From Streptomyces sp. NBC_01217 (GTDB taxonomy: Bacteria; Actinomycetota; Actinomycetes; Streptomycetales; Streptomycetaceae): 64,000 nucleotides of DNA. The notes beneath the pieces were generated by a model that worked only from the letters and a program-made list of their open reading frames with translations, was not told where the DNA came from and ran no database searches. Both the position numbers and the translations under genes were made by a program. The stretch is taken from contig NZ_CP108538.1 of assembly GCF_035994185.1 (NCBI RefSeq), forward strand, positions 4,255,501 through 4,319,500. The letters run 5' to 3'. How positions within the stretch are numbered: the first letter of the stretch is position 1; each line of letters starts with the position of its first letter. Positions 35,516 to 44,484 of this stretch are shown here, in pieces.

Positions 35516-36091
35516 TCACACCTGAGTCCGGTGGAAATTCATGAAGGAGCGCGACGCGGTCGGCCCACGCTGCCCCTGATACCGCGATCCGTACCGCTCG
35601 GAGCCGTACGGGAATTCCGAGGGCGAGCTCAGCCGGAACATGCACAGCTGCCCGATCTTCATTCCCGGCCACAGCTTGATCGGCAGCGTCGCGAGATTCG
35701 ACAGCTCCAGGGTCACGTGCCCGGAGAAACCGGGGTCGATGAACCCGGCGGTCGAATGAGTCACAAGACCGAGCCGTCCCAGCGAACTCTTGCCCTCCAG
35801 CCGCGACGCGAGATCGTCGGGCAGCGAGATGACCTCGTACGTCGAAGCGAGCACGAACTCACCGGGGTGCAGGATGAACGCCTCGTCGCCGTCGGGCTCG
35901 ACCATGCGCGTCAGATCGGCCTGCTCGACGGCTGGGTCGATATGCGGATAGCGGTGGTTCTCGAACACCCGGAAGTAGCGGTCGAGCCGCACGTCGATGC
36001 TCGACGGCTGAACCATCGACGCGTCGAACGGATCAATGCGTACACGTCCGGCGTCGATCTCGGCCCGGATGTCCTTATCTGAGAGAAGCAC
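35516..36091 (-). CDS. dcd: dCTP deaminase
   Basis: A 191-aa trimeric enzyme that converts dCTP to dUTP for thymidylate synthesis. The active-site region [23 protein letters not shown] and the N-terminal [12 protein letters not shown] and SIDVRLD are diagnostic. The C-terminal [11 protein letters not shown] binds the nucleotide. It shares an operon with the phosphoribosyltransferase gene just downstream. Confidence 0.96.
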   Translation of the reverse strand: MLLSDKDIRAEIDAGRVRIDPFDASMVQPSSIDVRLDRYFRVFENHRYPHIDPAVEQADLTRMVEPDGDEAFILHPGEFVLASTYEVISLPDDLASRLEGKSSLGRLGLVTHSTAGFIDPGFSGHVTLELSNLATLPIKLWPGMKIGQLCMFRLSSPSEFPYGSERYGSRYQGQRGPTASRSFMNFHRTQV

Positions 36092-36172
36092 GCCCCGAGG
36101 ATACGCAGAACGCGCGGGCCTGCCCCAATCCGGGACCGCCCCGCGCGCCTGCCGTCACCGCTCCTACCGCTC

Positions 36173-36346
36173 CTACCGCTGCTCGAACACCACTGGCACG
36201 GCCTGCCGCAGCCGCGCACAGCGAGGACAGCGAATGAGCCGCCCCGGACCGATCCGCCCGGGCCCGAGCTGCTGCATCGGGAACGAAGCGGTAGCGAAAA
36301 CGTGCCCTTCGGCACAGCGGACGACGGTGCGCTCCATGGAGTCCAT
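36173..36346 (-). CDS. small zinc-ribbon-like protein
   Basis: A 57-aa protein with two Cys/His pairs (CAEGH and CPRC) arranged like a zinc ribbon, and the C-terminal LRQAVPVVFEQR. It is too short to assign. The ATG at 36346 follows AGGGACTTG; the second ATG at 36337 is also possible. It is separated from dcd by 81 bp and sits just before the tRNA-Gly locus on the opposite strand. Confidence 0.65.
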   Translation of the reverse strand: MDSMERTVVRCAEGHVFATASFPMQQLGPGRIGPGRLIRCPRCARLRQAVPVVFEQR

Positions 36347-36570
36347 CAAGTCCCTTCCCCAACAAGCCTTGGACGAGACCGCCACATTAGGGGATGAACA
36401 GGACGCCACTCCAGGCGGCACTCCGACCACCCACGCTACGCCCTCAACTCCCGCCCCCGACACCCACATCCACCCACCACCACTGCAAAACGGCCCCACG
36501 GCTCAAACGCCGGGGACCTGGCATGGGGTACAGTGTGGGGCGATGCACAGCCGATCAAACGGCTTGCCTC

Positions 36571-36644
36571 GCGGGTGTAGTTTAATGGTAGAACATGAGC
36601 TTCCCAAGCTCAGAGCGCGAGTTCGATTCTCGTCACCCGCTCCA
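36571..36644 (+). tRNA. tRNA-Gly (anticodon CCC)
   Basis: A complete cloverleaf: the acceptor stem GCGGGTG pairs with CACCCGC at 36634-36640. The D-arm, anticodon stem TGAGC/GCTCA around the loop TTCCCAA (anticodon CCC) and T-arm with TTCGATT follow. The CCA end is encoded. A terminator follows immediately. Its 3' half is the integration site that is repeated three more times downstream. Confidence 0.95.
36601..36644 (+). repeat. attachment-site repeat copy 1 (inside the functional tRNA-Gly)
   Basis: This is the part of the tRNA from the anticodon loop to the CCA that is duplicated at 43807, 53163 and 60135. It is the leftmost (attL-like) copy of the series. Confidence 0.85.
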
Positions 36645-36649
36645 AGACA

Positions 36650-36676
36650 AACCCCCAGGTCAATGGCCCGGGGGTT
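36650..36676 (+). terminator. terminator of tRNA-Gly
   Basis: Stem AACCCCC/GGGGGTT (36650-36656 with 36670-36676) followed by CTTTCTT. A near-identical hairpin follows attachment copy 2; copies 3 and 4 have diverged ones. Confidence 0.8.
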
Positions 36677-36978
36677 CTTTCTTGCCTGGACCAGTTCAAT
36701 CGCCCCGCACCAGATCCGCTCCAGAAGGCTTCCCCTCCAGAGAGGGGCCGATGGTGTCGATGAACACGTCGTCGACACCAGGCAGCTCGGCGTACAGAGC
36801 CAGGGCGCCGAGCATCGGCCCGCTCCACGATGTGTGGGCCGAAGGCGGCGGGATGAAAGCTGAGATGAGTCGTGGGTACAGGGAGGTCGTGAGGGCAGTC
36901 CTGCCTCGAGTGGACCGGACAGAGCCTCTGCCCTCGTCCCATTGCACGACTGATGATGCAGGCTGCATTCTCAGTCGC

Positions 36979-37298
36979 ATGCCGGTCTCTTCCGAAACCC
37001 GCGATCTGTGTCGAGCGGTCTTTGCGCCCACGTCTGCTGGTCTCGCCATCCGCGCGCTGGATACCTATGCGGGCACCGAAGCCGACTGGGTCCACGAGAC
37101 TGCGATACGACTGAGTGGGGGCGTCTTCACCGACTGGCTCACTGGCTGAACGAAGCCGAGCGTGACCCAGAGGAATTCCGTTGGTACGCAGGTGGAGCCG
37201 CTGGCGCTGACTCCGGGACTCGCAATCTCGCTGTCAGCTTCATAAACGGCCTGCTCGACAAGGACGTTCCTCCGCCCTCGTCAAAACCTGACAGATAG
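36979..37298 (+). pseudogene. frameshifted remnant of a hypothetical gene
   Basis: Two adjoining frames read as one protein if a frameshift near 37,135 is corrected: MPVSSETRDLCRAVF and ADWVHETAIRLSGG lead into LNEAERDPEEFRWYAGG and FINGLLDKD. The acidic, Trp-containing composition looks coding, unlike the surrounding shadows. I do not recognise the family. It lies at the start of the first island segment. The preceding 36,677-36,978 holds no gene I can support. Confidence 0.35.
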
Positions 37299-37517
37299 TC
37301 GACGTGCCCCGTCGGCCCAGGCGCAGCTAGCGCTGACATCCACGACTGGCACCAACAGCGAGGAATAGAAGCGATCGCCCGCGTCCGTACGAGGGGGTAC
37401 GTTCGCGGGTGCCGGCGGATTCGTGGTGAGCGTTGTGGGCTCCCATCCCGACTGCCTTCGACCCAGGCAGAGCCGAGCAGTCACGGCCCAGGGCGTCAGG
37501 GAAGCTCCTATAGATCG

Positions 37518-38582
37518 TCAAGTGGCCTGTAGGAGGTGTAGCCGTGGGATATTCATGCTGGTCAGATGCTTGTAGACCTCTCGCGCGATGAAGCGTTTGA
37601 GGCAGCGGAGGATGCCCTTCTTGGACATGCCTTCGGCAGTGCGTCGCGCGACGTAGAGCCGGGTGCGGGGGTCGTAGCGCATCCGCACGAGGGCGATCGT
37701 GTGGAGGGCACGGTTGGCCTGGCGGTCGCCACCGCGGTTGAGGCGGTGGCGGTTGGTCCGGCCGGAACTGGCGGAGATGGGGGCTGCCCCACAAAGGTGG
37801 GCGAAGGAAGCTTCGGACTTCAGCCGGTCGGGATTGTCGCCTGCGGTGATCAGGAGTTGGGCGGCCGTCTCGGTGCCTGTGCCGATCAAATCCACCAGCC
37901 CGGGAGCCGCTTGCGCGACCAGGGGGTCGAGTTCGGCGTCAGCCTAGGCTAGCTCCTGGGTGAGGTGCTGGTAGCGGCGGGCCAGACGCCGCAGTGCGGT
38001 TCGGACGGCGCAGGTTGGGCCGGCGAGGTCCGCGCCGGGGCGAGAGCGGGCCAGCTGCGCAATCAATTGGTGGGTGGGAAGGCTGCGCAGTCGTTCCCGG
38101 ACATCGGCGGGGGCGGAGACGACGAGTGTGCGGATCTGGTTGATCGTCTGGGTGCGGGACTTGATGGCGGAGCGGCGGACCACCCTCAGGGACCGAATGG
38201 CCTCCACGATGCCGTCGCGGGTCTTGGGCCGGCCGTGGGCGCGGCCGGACAGGACGGCGGTCGCGGCGGCGTAGGCATCGGCGGGGTCGGACTTGCCGTT
38301 GGCCCGGCGGGCCTTGCGGTCAGGGCGGTCGACGTCGGCCACGGTCACCTCGTTCACCCGAAGGAACCGGGCGAGTTCGGAACCGTAGGCACCGGTCCCC
38401 TCGACCCCGACGGCGAGCACGTCACCGTGCAAGCGCATCCACTCCAGCAGGCGGCGGTAGCCGTCGGGGGTGGTGGGGAACGGAGCGTTGGCCAGGTGCC
38501 GGCCAATGGTGTCAATCACGGCTGTCTGGTGGAAGTCGGTGTGGGTGGCCACGCCGCCGACCACCGCGATCTGATCTGCCAT
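37518..38582 (-). pseudogene. IS110-family transposase interrupted by one in-frame TAG
   Basis: The minus-strand frame from the ATG at 38582 encodes the DEDD RuvC-like N-terminal domain (VVGGVATHTDFH, VEGTGAYGSELARFL, KSDPADAYAAA). It reaches a TAG at 37944-37946 after LTQELA. The same frame then continues as ADAELDPLVAQAAPGLVDLIG into the C-terminal Transposase_20 domain with the catalytic-serine region (GAAPISASSGRTNRHRLNRGG) and ends at 37518. Thus a single amber codon, not a frameshift, separates the halves. The intact length would be about 354 aa, normal for IS110. It is either a recent nonsense mutation or a readthrough codon. 37,299-37,517 beyond the stop is non-coding and probably the right end of the element. 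Confidence 0.85.
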
Positions 38583-38780
38583 GCCGGGTACTGCTGTCCT
38601 TCCGTGCGATGCGCGAGGGATCACACGGGCCGGTCGGGCGTCAGGACAGGACTGTGAGGGGACCTTTGGCCGGGCTCCTGACTTGTTTGAATCGACCCCA
38701 GACGCTCGGTCTGCAGCCGTAGCGTCCAGGGTGTCGGTCGGCATGGGCCCGCAGTGCTCCTTGCCGCCCTCGGGCTGGCT
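38583..38780 (-). other. probable left end of the IS110 element, candidate bridge-RNA region
   Basis: The non-coding stretch directly upstream of an IS110-group transposase is where the bridge (seek) RNA is encoded in characterised elements such as IS621. Here about 180 bp without a supported gene precede the start codon. I could not fold it and do not claim a defined RNA. Confidence 0.35.
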
Positions 38781-38867
38781 CATTGATAGCGTGCCGCCGC
38801 CGGCCGACACCCGCGCGGTGTGGGCCGAAGGCGGACGGGATGGAAGCTGGGGTGAGTGGTGGGTTGG

Positions 38868-38944
38868 GGTCGCAGCCAGGTGCGGATTGCCTTCGAGCTG
38901 TAGCCCTTGTCGCCCATGACGTGATCGGGCCTGACGCGCGGGCA
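38868..38944 (-). pseudogene. IS5-family transposase fragment
   Basis: A minus-strand frame reads RVRPDHVMGDKGYSSKAIRTWLR, the DDE-region block of IS5-type transposases. Only about 25 residues remain, between the IS110 left end and the stop codon of the phosphatase gene. Confidence 0.7.
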
Positions 38945-38945
38945 C

Positions 38946-40172
38946 TCAGTCAAGGACCGCGAGGTGGTCGGCGGCGCCTCCGTGCCACTCGATCATGAAG
39001 AGGGTGGCGTCGTCGCTGGTGCGCCCGCGCCGTTCCCACTTCAGTGTGTGGGAGAGCCGGCGCAGATCCGCCCGCAGCCCGTGCGACGGCTCCTCCCCCA
39101 GGCGGTTCACGCAGTTGATGAGGCGTTCCTCGCCGAACTGCTCCCCGTCGTTGACGTGTTCCTCGATGATGCCGTCGGTGTAGCACAGCACCCGGTCGCC
39201 CTGCTGAAGCGTGTGCTTTCTGATCCGGGGCTCCTCACCGCCGAAGCCGACGGGCAGCGTCGTCGCGCTCTCCAGTTGCTGCACGACCCGGCCGTCGCGG
39301 ATCAGCAGCGGCGCGGGGTGGCCCGCGTTGACCAGTGCCATCTCACCGGTGGCGATGTTCACATGCATCAGCTGCGCCGTGACGAAGTGGTCGGGCCCGA
39401 ACTGCCGCGAGATGGCATCGTCCATGAACGCGTACTTCTCGGCCAGGCTGACGCGCACGCGCCGGGCATGCCGGTAGGCGCCGATGGCCACGGTCGCCAT
39501 CGTGGCAGCGTCCAGACCGTGGCCCATCGCGTCGATCACGGCCACATGCAGGATGTTGTCGTTGAGGGCGTAGTCGAAGCTGTCACCGGCGATGCGGTAG
39601 GCGGGCTCCAGGATGCCGGCCACCTCGATCTGCGGCACGGACATCGACATCGGCGGCAGCAGGCTCCACTGGATCTCCGCGGACACGCTCATCGGCTCAC
39701 GGCGCCGGGCTCGGAAGAACTCGTCGGTGTAGGCGTTCTTGGTGACCAGCAGGTCGGCGACCAGGCCGGAGAGCCGACTCAGCAGCCGCCGGTCGTCGTC
39801 GCCGACGGCGTCCAGGGTGAGGGCCATCACGCCCACCGTGGCGCTGCCGTCCAGCAGCGGCAGGTACATCCGCATGCCCGAGGGGCTCTGCGACACCTCG
39901 ACGACGTCCCCGCGCAGGAACGCCCGGCCGGCGGGGGAATCAATGATCGGCTCGGGCTCGCTGACGTGCAGTTTCCTGCCCGGCAGCGGCACCAGCAGCT
40001 CCTGCGCGTAGTCCTGGAGCAGGATGGAGACGTCACGACCTCCGATCCTGGCCACCTCCTCCGCGACCAGCGGGGCGATCAGCTGCGGCGGCAGCAGCCG
40101 TGCCCTGTCCAGCAGCAGACCGAGCAGCCGCTCGCCGAAACCCTCCGACCGATCCACGCTCTCCTCGCCCAT
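38946..40172 (-). CDS. PP2C-family serine/threonine phosphatase with GAF-like sensor domain (SpoIIE type)
   Basis: A 408-aa protein. Residues 20-175 are a GAF-like region (DYAQELLVPLPGRKL, MYLPLLDGSATVGVMAL). The C-terminal SpoIIE/RsbU-type phosphatase domain has AGDSFDYALND, IDAMGHGLDAA, LVNAGHPAPLL and LCYTDGIIE with the metal-binding aspartates. Such proteins act on anti-anti-sigma factors in stress-sigma partner switching. GGAGG lies 13 bp before the ATG at 40172, a long spacing. It precedes the two DUF5994 genes on the opposite strand; its partner kinase or antagonist is not in the window. Confidence 0.9.
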   Translation of the reverse strand: MGEESVDRSEGFGERLLGLLLDRARLLPPQLIAPLVAEEVARIGGRDVSILLQDYAQELLVPLPGRKLHVSEPEPIIDSPAGRAFLRGDVVEVSQSPSGMRMYLPLLDGSATVGVMALTLDAVGDDDRRLLSRLSGLVADLLVTKNAYTDEFFRARRREPMSVSAEIQWSLLPPMSMSVPQIEVAGILEPAYRIAGDSFDYALNDNILHVAVIDAMGHGLDAATMATVAIGAYRHARRVRVSLAEKYAFMDDAISRQFGPDHFVTAQLMHVNIATGEMALVNAGHPAPLLIRDGRVVQQLESATTLPVGFGGEEPRIRKHTLQQGDRVLCYTDGIIEEHVNDGEQFGEERLINCVNRLGEEPSHGLRADLRRLSHTLKWERRGRTSDDATLFMIEWHGGAADHLAVLD

Positions 40173-40347
40173 GGCCGGTATGCCACCTCCTTCCTGCCAC
40201 CGCCTCCGCACAACGTGACCTGGAACGCCGGCCGATCGGCTCATTACGCCAAGCGCGGCATGTCGGCCCATGTCGTCGGCGGTCCGCGGTTCACTCGTAG
40301 CTATGAGCAAGGCTGGGCAACCCCGAGGCCTCCCTCTCAGCTGTTCA

Positions 40348-40440
40348 TCAACCGATGGTTTCCGGCGAGTCGGCGTGCGCGGTCGGGGACATGAGCAGGG
40401 GTGCGGCCAGGGCGGCTGCTGTCAGCGAGGCGGCGGCCAT
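40348..40440 (-). pseudogene. signal-peptide-only ORF, probable truncated secreted protein
   Basis: The minus-strand frame reads MAAASLTAAALAAPLLMSPTAHA, a convincing Sec signal peptide with an AxA cleavage site, then only seven residues (DSPETIG) and a stop. A slightly longer start (GTG, VIISTVARR) is possible. Either a secreted-protein gene was truncated here or it is a very short exported peptide. 40,441-40,720 holds nothing else I can support. Confidence 0.45.
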
Positions 40441-40720
40441 GCGCCGGGCGACGGTAGAGATGATCACGGCGGGGGTAACGAACCGCCGGTCACGAGGACA
40501 CGAGCGGTGTTCCCTCCGGGTGTGGTGAACGGAAGGTCCCTGCATGCCGTTCGATCCGTCGTGGGCTCGTATCCCCAGGGCTGCCGCACTCCGCCGGATG
40601 CCCCGCCGGAGTATCCTGGACATACCCAGAACATTCCGTACATGAGCTCCGAGCCTGTGTCGTTCTTGGCGATTCACAACGCCGGGCCCGTGTAGACCAG
40701 CCCGGGGCAGGGTTCGCGTC

Positions 40721-41212
40721 ATGACTGCGACCATTCTGTACACGTCCGCGGTCGACGACCGGACCTTCTCTTTGTCCTCGTTGCCGCCGCGCCTCTCGCT
40801 GGCTCCGACCGACACCGATCCCGCTCTGCTGGACGGTGCGTGGTGGCCGCGGTCGCGCGATCTGACGGCGGAACTTCCCGCGCTGACAGCGGTGCTCGAC
40901 CCGCTGTGGGGGCGGATCACCCGCGTGACGGTGAACCCCACCGTCTGGCCCGTGATCCCACGGAAGGTGCCCGTCCGGGGGCATGTGGTCCACGTCGGCT
41001 GGTTCAAGCCCGAACAGGACCCGAACAAGTTGCTGCTCCTCTCCTACACCACCGGCCGCTGGGACCTGCTGGTGATCCCACCGCAGACGGACCTGGGTAC
41101 CGCCGCCCGACTGCTGACCGCAGCCGCCGATCCGGCACGGAGCCTCACCGCGAGTGGGCTGATGCGGGAGGCCGAGCTTGCCCGGGCGCCGGGCCCGAGG
41201 GAAGGGATGTGA
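40721..41212 (+). CDS. DUF5994 family protein (first of a tandem pair)
   Basis: A 163-aa protein with the family block LLDGAWWPRSRDLTAELPAL, then WGRITRVTVNPTVWP, GWFKPEQDPNKLLLLSYT and WDLLVIPPQTD. The function is unknown; these proteins are frequent in streptomycetes, often in pairs. A second, shorter-linked paralogue follows 47 bp downstream. It is divergent from the SpoIIE-type phosphatase, with the signal-peptide remnant between. Confidence 0.8.
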   Translation: MTATILYTSAVDDRTFSLSSLPPRLSLAPTDTDPALLDGAWWPRSRDLTAELPALTAVLDPLWGRITRVTVNPTVWPVIPRKVPVRGHVVHVGWFKPEQDPNKLLLLSYTTGRWDLLVIPPQTDLGTAARLLTAAADPARSLTASGLMREAELARAPGPREGM

Positions 41213-41259
41213 GGCATGGAGATCTTCCTCGACGTGCACGCCCGGGGGAGTGGTTTGCC

Positions 41260-41763
41260 ATGACTTCGAACGCGCATGTCCCTGGCCGTACCGATGACGC
41301 GGCACCGCTCCTGCTCCTGTCGGACACGAGCGGTCGGCCGATCGTTCCCGGGGCCGCGGTGCTGCGGATGGAGACCACCTCCAATCGCGAGGGGATCTTC
41401 GACGGTGCGTGGTGGCCACGTTCCCGCGACATAGCGTCCCAACTGCCCCGTCTCATCGACGCCTTGGTCGCCCGGCTGGGACCCATCGCGCGGGTCGGTC
41501 TGGACGCGAGTGCCTGGGACGATGCCCCGGGCCACCTCGTGATCGATGGCCGGACCGTCCGTATCGACTGGTCCGCCGTCGACGACAGCACGATGATCGT
41601 CACGCGTGGTGAGCAGGACCACTTCTCGTTCCTGGTGATCCCGCCCACGGCCGGTGCCGCCGCCGCGCGCGCTGCGATGGCCATGGCCGTGCAGGACGGA
41701 AACTGCACGCCCGCGGAGCAGATCCTCATGGGCGTGGGCATCATCCCCGCACCACCAAGTTGA
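41260..41763 (+). CDS. DUF5994 family protein (second of a tandem pair)
   Basis: A 167-aa paralogue of the preceding gene. It shares DGAWWPRSRDIASQLPRLIDAL and FSFLVIPPTAGAAAARAAM, but begins with a longer N-terminus (LLLLSDTSGRPIVPGAAV). GGGGGAG lies 10 bp before the ATG. The pair probably arose by duplication. No role is known. Confidence 0.8.
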   Translation: MTSNAHVPGRTDDAAPLLLLSDTSGRPIVPGAAVLRMETTSNREGIFDGAWWPRSRDIASQLPRLIDALVARLGPIARVGLDASAWDDAPGHLVIDGRTVRIDWSAVDDSTMIVTRGEQDHFSFLVIPPTAGAAAARAAMAMAVQDGNCTPAEQILMGVGIIPAPPS

Positions 41764-41977
41764 TGCGGACATGGAAGCGGCCCCGATGGTCTCGCCACCG
41801 GAGCCGACCCTTCCAGGGCGCCACACGTGAGAGTGTGCGTCCTTGCTTTTAGAATACACCGCAAATCAACCTAAAGCGGATTCTTTCCCCGTCTGTTCCG
41901 TATTGCCGTGCCATTGCCCTGCTCTGCGCCACAGGTAATGAGCATTGCTCCAGCCAGGAGTCCGGCCGGGGAGGTTG
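41764..41977. other. gene-free AT-rich interval
   Basis: Nothing coding is visible. 41,850-41,885 is unusually AT-rich for this genome (TTTTAGAATACACCGCAAAT), possibly a junction of transferred DNA. Confidence 0.4.
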
Positions 41978-42008
41978 TGCGCCCCTGGAGGGTATGTCCA
42001 GGGGCGCA
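41978..42008 (-). terminator. intrinsic terminator of the ice-binding-like gene
   Basis: A perfect 12-bp stem (41978-41989 with 41997-42008) and 7-nt loop, 75 bp past the stop codon at 42084. Confidence 0.75.
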
Positions 42009-42083
42009 GTCACCTCACGGACGCATAGCGCCGCTTCTCAGAGGCCGCCACCGTTGCGATACAGCCTCGAGAACGAGCAGACG

Positions 42084-43274
42084 CTACCAAGCCTTGTGAC
42101 TGTTGGCCTTGTGGCTGTTGGCCTTGTGGCTGTTGGCCTTGTGGCTGTTGGCCTTGTGGCTGTTGGCCTTGTGGCTGTTGGCCTTCTTGCCGTTACCCTT
42201 GTGACTGTCCCCCTTAGATCCCTTATCTCCCTTATGCCCCTTAGAGCCCCTGTCTCCCTTAGGGCCCTTCGGACCCTTGTCTCCCTTATGCCCCTTCGGC
42301 CCAGGAGGCCCGGAGGGGCCAGGAGGCCCGGAGGGGCCAGGAGGCCCGGAGGGGCCGGTCGACCCGGTCGGTCCAGGAGGCCCGGAGGGGCCGGTCGACC
42401 CGGTCGGTCCAGGAGGCCCGGAGGGGCCGGTCGACCCGGTCGGTCCAGGAGGCCCGGAGGGGCCGGTCGACCCGGTCGGTCCAGGAGGCCCAGGCGGTCC
42501 CGTCATGCAGACCGCCCTCGTGATGACGTTGTGGTCCAACGTGACCGCACCATTACGCGCCAGCGCCCGGCCCTCAATCGCCGCATTGGTGTTCACCGTG
42601 ATGGACTCCAGGGCCAGGATGTTGCCCTTGAAGAAGGAATTGGTGTCGATCGTGGCGGAGCTCCCAACCTGCCAGAACACGTTGCAGGCCTGCGCTCCAT
42701 TGACGAGCGAGACGTTGCTCGTCGGGGCCGTGATCAGAGTGGATCCGATCTTGAAGATGAAGACGGCGTTCGGGTCACCCTGGGCGTCGAGAGTGACAGT
42801 CCCGGTGAGATTCAGCGACGACGAAGCGCTGTAGACGCCGGGAACCAGCGTCTGTCCACCGATGTCACCCGGGGAGGTCAGGACGGTGTTGGTTGCCCTG
42901 CTGGCCGCGTCGTTGTAGGCGATGGTCAGGTCGGACTGAGCCTGAACGGCGGCGGCATCGGCGACGTGCTGCACCCCGTTGACGACTCCGGGCGGAAAGC
43001 CCGTCACCGAGCTCCCAGGGCTGAGCCCCAGGTCGCCGTTGACGACCGTGTTGGGGACCGGGGGGACGACCACATTGGTGACCGTTGTACCGGCCAGGAC
43101 CGCGTAACTCGTGGCAGTCCCCAATCCCACGGACGCCTCAGCTGCGCTCGCAAGGTTCGAGATCAAAGTCATCGTCAGCACCAGCGCGGCCGCAGGCAGC
43201 ATGGCGACAGTTGCTTTGAATCTCCGTGTTCGCCGCCTGCCAGGAGGGGTGGAGGGGATGGCATCCAATGCCAT
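42084..43274 (-). CDS. secreted DUF3494 (ice-binding-like) protein with collagen-like stalk and NSHKA repeat tail
   Basis: A 396-aa exported protein with three parts. A signal peptide ([23 protein letters not shown]) is followed by a DUF3494 ice-binding-type beta-solenoid (residues about 50-250; [48 protein letters not shown]). Next come about 33 uninterrupted Gly-X-Y triplets, including four copies of the 12-residue unit [12 protein letters not shown]. The end is a basic tail with six NSHKA repeats. DUF3494 proteins bind ice or act as adhesins, and the collagen-like part probably forms a trimeric stalk. The ATG at 43274 follows AAAGGA; a GTG at 43295 is possible. It is the most distinctive gene of the first island segment. 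Confidence 0.85.
   Translation of the reverse strand: MALDAIPSTPPGRRRTRRFKATVAMLPAAALVLTMTLISNLASAAEASVGLGTATSYAVLAGTTVTNVVVPPVPNTVVNGDLGLSPGSSVTGFPPGVVNGVQHVADAAAVQAQSDLTIAYNDAASRATNTVLTSPGDIGGQTLVPGVYSASSSLNLTGTVTLDAQGDPNAVFIFKIGSTLITAPTSNVSLVNGAQACNVFWQVGSSATIDTNSFFKGNILALESITVNTNAAIEGRALARNGAVTLDHNVITRAVCMTGPPGPPGPTGSTGPSGPPGPTGSTGPSGPPGPTGSTGPSGPPGPTGSTGPSGPPGPSGPPGPSGPPGPKGHKGDKGPKGPKGDRGSKGHKGDKGSKGDSHKGNGKKANSHKANSHKANSHKANSHKANSHKANSHKAW
42088..42180. repeat. 15-bp tandem repeat encoding the NSHKA tail
   Basis: About six units of TTGTGGCTGTTGGCC in tandem, nearly identical. This makes the C-terminus prone to slippage and length variation. Confidence 0.9.
42340..42495. repeat. 36-bp tandem repeat encoding the collagen-like [12 protein letters not shown] units
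   Basis: Four near-perfect units of the 36-bp sequence containing GGCCGGTCGACCCGGTCGGT, with related shorter GPP/GPS triplets on the 5' side of the plus strand. Confidence 0.9.
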
Positions 43275-43806
43275 GGATGAGTCCTTTCTTGTCACCGTTG
43301 ACCTCAGTCGCCAGGCTCCCTGGCGCTCGAGGTGAGCTCTGGTCAGTCACAGGCGCCGTACTCACGACGAGCTCCCGCTGACTCGTGATGCACCGTCACT
43401 CGCCCATAGGAAATACTCATATACATGTAAAAAGGGTCTTATTCGGACTCACGGAGTCGCGCTGGCATGACGTTCGCTCTACCAGCGGATACCAACGGAT
43501 CAACTGGGCTACCGACGCAGCAGCGATGACGAGCACAATCACGCCGCCGGCCCTGGCCTGGCTGGGGTGGTACAGCAGCGCGGCACCACCCCAGCAACCG
43601 CCCCCGGCTGGCAGCGTCCCTCCGGGCCCGCGGAGTTACCGGTATGACTGTCGCCGCCCGATTCTGCTGAGCACGGAACAGAAGGTCCCCGTGCCCGACC
43701 GAGGGGGGAACCACGGTCAACCACGGGTGCCGAGGCGAGCTCCGCGGTTCCCCTTGGCACCCATTCCCGCTGGTCAGCTCGTTGATGGGGGCACAAAGCC
43801 CGGTGA
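43275..43806. other. non-coding or decayed interval before attachment copy 2
   Basis: The first 100 bp must carry the ice-binding gene promoter. Around 43,440-43,580 the minus strand reads a hydrophobic piece (GGVIVLVIAAASVAQLI) that may be the remnant of a membrane protein, but I cannot assign it. Confidence 0.35.
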
Positions 43807-43850
43807 TTCCCAAGCTCAGAGTGCGAGTTCGATTCTCGTCACCCGCTCCA
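43807..43850 (+). repeat. attachment-site repeat copy 2 (tRNA-Gly 3' half)
   Basis: It matches the tRNA-Gly 3' half from the TTCCCAAGCTC loop to the CCA with one difference (AGTGCGAG for AGCGCGAG). The terminator hairpin just after it is also conserved with copy 1 (three to four differences), so the shared block is about 85 bp. It has no 5' half and cannot be a tRNA. Confidence 0.9.
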
Positions 43851-44021
43851 AGACAAATCCCCAGGTCAACGACCCGGGGGTTCTTTCTTGTCCAGACCGG
43901 GCGAGGAATGGCGTGCCCTCTTGCATGCCCCAACTTGCCAACCCTGGGCCCCAGGCACCTCATCAACAGACAGCCAAGCCGGCACGCACCCGCTCGGGGC
44001 TGCCTGCCCGACGGGAGCGTC

Positions 44022-44474
44022 GTGGAAAAAGGGCCGATAGACTTCGCGTTTCTGCTGACCAGGCCGCGCATGGCCTTTCACCAGGCGTGGCTACAGACCG
44101 AGGCATCTTCGGTAGCCGACCCGTATGCCACGTTCGTGGCCGCCGCTCGGGCCGAGGCAGGCGTCCAGATGAGCGTGGCATGGCTTCAAGCGCCGATCAC
44201 TTCCGACAGTGGCATGAACCTCGGCACGGCGTACTACCGCGGCAGATCCAACGCCGCGAAAGCTGCCTGCACCGCCTCTATGCACCGCCACCTTCGACAA
44301 AGGCCGTTTGCGCACTCGCCCGTCGATGCCTTCCGCAACCTCCTGCTGCCCCTCACCGTCCGAGTTCTGGTGGTCAGTGCCGCCCTCTGCCGCTCTCGTA
44401 GGTCGTGCAGGAGGGGGAGGAAGGGGGGCGGCGGTATCGGGACGGGGTTCTACCGGCGCGATCCGGTGCTGTAG
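44022..44474 (+). CDS. hypothetical protein, possibly decayed
   Basis: A 150-aa frame from a GTG with GGGAG upstream. The first 100 residues look coding (PIDFAFLLTRPRMAFHQAWL, ADPYATFVAAARAEAGVQ, MNLGTAYYRGRSNAAK). The remainder is Arg-rich and may be out-of-frame. I do not recognise the family. It begins about 170 bp after attachment copy 2. Confidence 0.35.
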   Translation: MEKGPIDFAFLLTRPRMAFHQAWLQTEASSVADPYATFVAAARAEAGVQMSVAWLQAPITSDSGMNLGTAYYRGRSNAAKAACTASMHRHLRQRPFAHSPVDAFRNLLLPLTVRVLVVSAALCRSRRSCRRGRKGGGGIGTGFYRRDPVL

Positions 44475-44484
44475 CGGGCGTGTG

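Noticed and set aside
36610..37095. Minus-strand frames ending in RVTRIELAL near 36.6, 43.8, 53.2 and 60.1 kb
   Set aside because: The shared C-terminus is the reverse translation of the tRNA-Gly 3' half, so these are not proteins. They are, however, what first exposed the attachment repeats.
42088..42495. CRISPR or non-coding satellite in the 42.1-42.5 kb repeats
   Set aside because: Both repeat blocks are exactly in frame with an exported protein (NSHKA and Gly-X-Y units), so they are protein-coding tandem repeats.
43807..43850. A second tRNA-Gly gene
   Set aside because: Only the 3' half is present; there is no acceptor 5' strand or D-arm. The same is true for the copies at 53163 and 60135.
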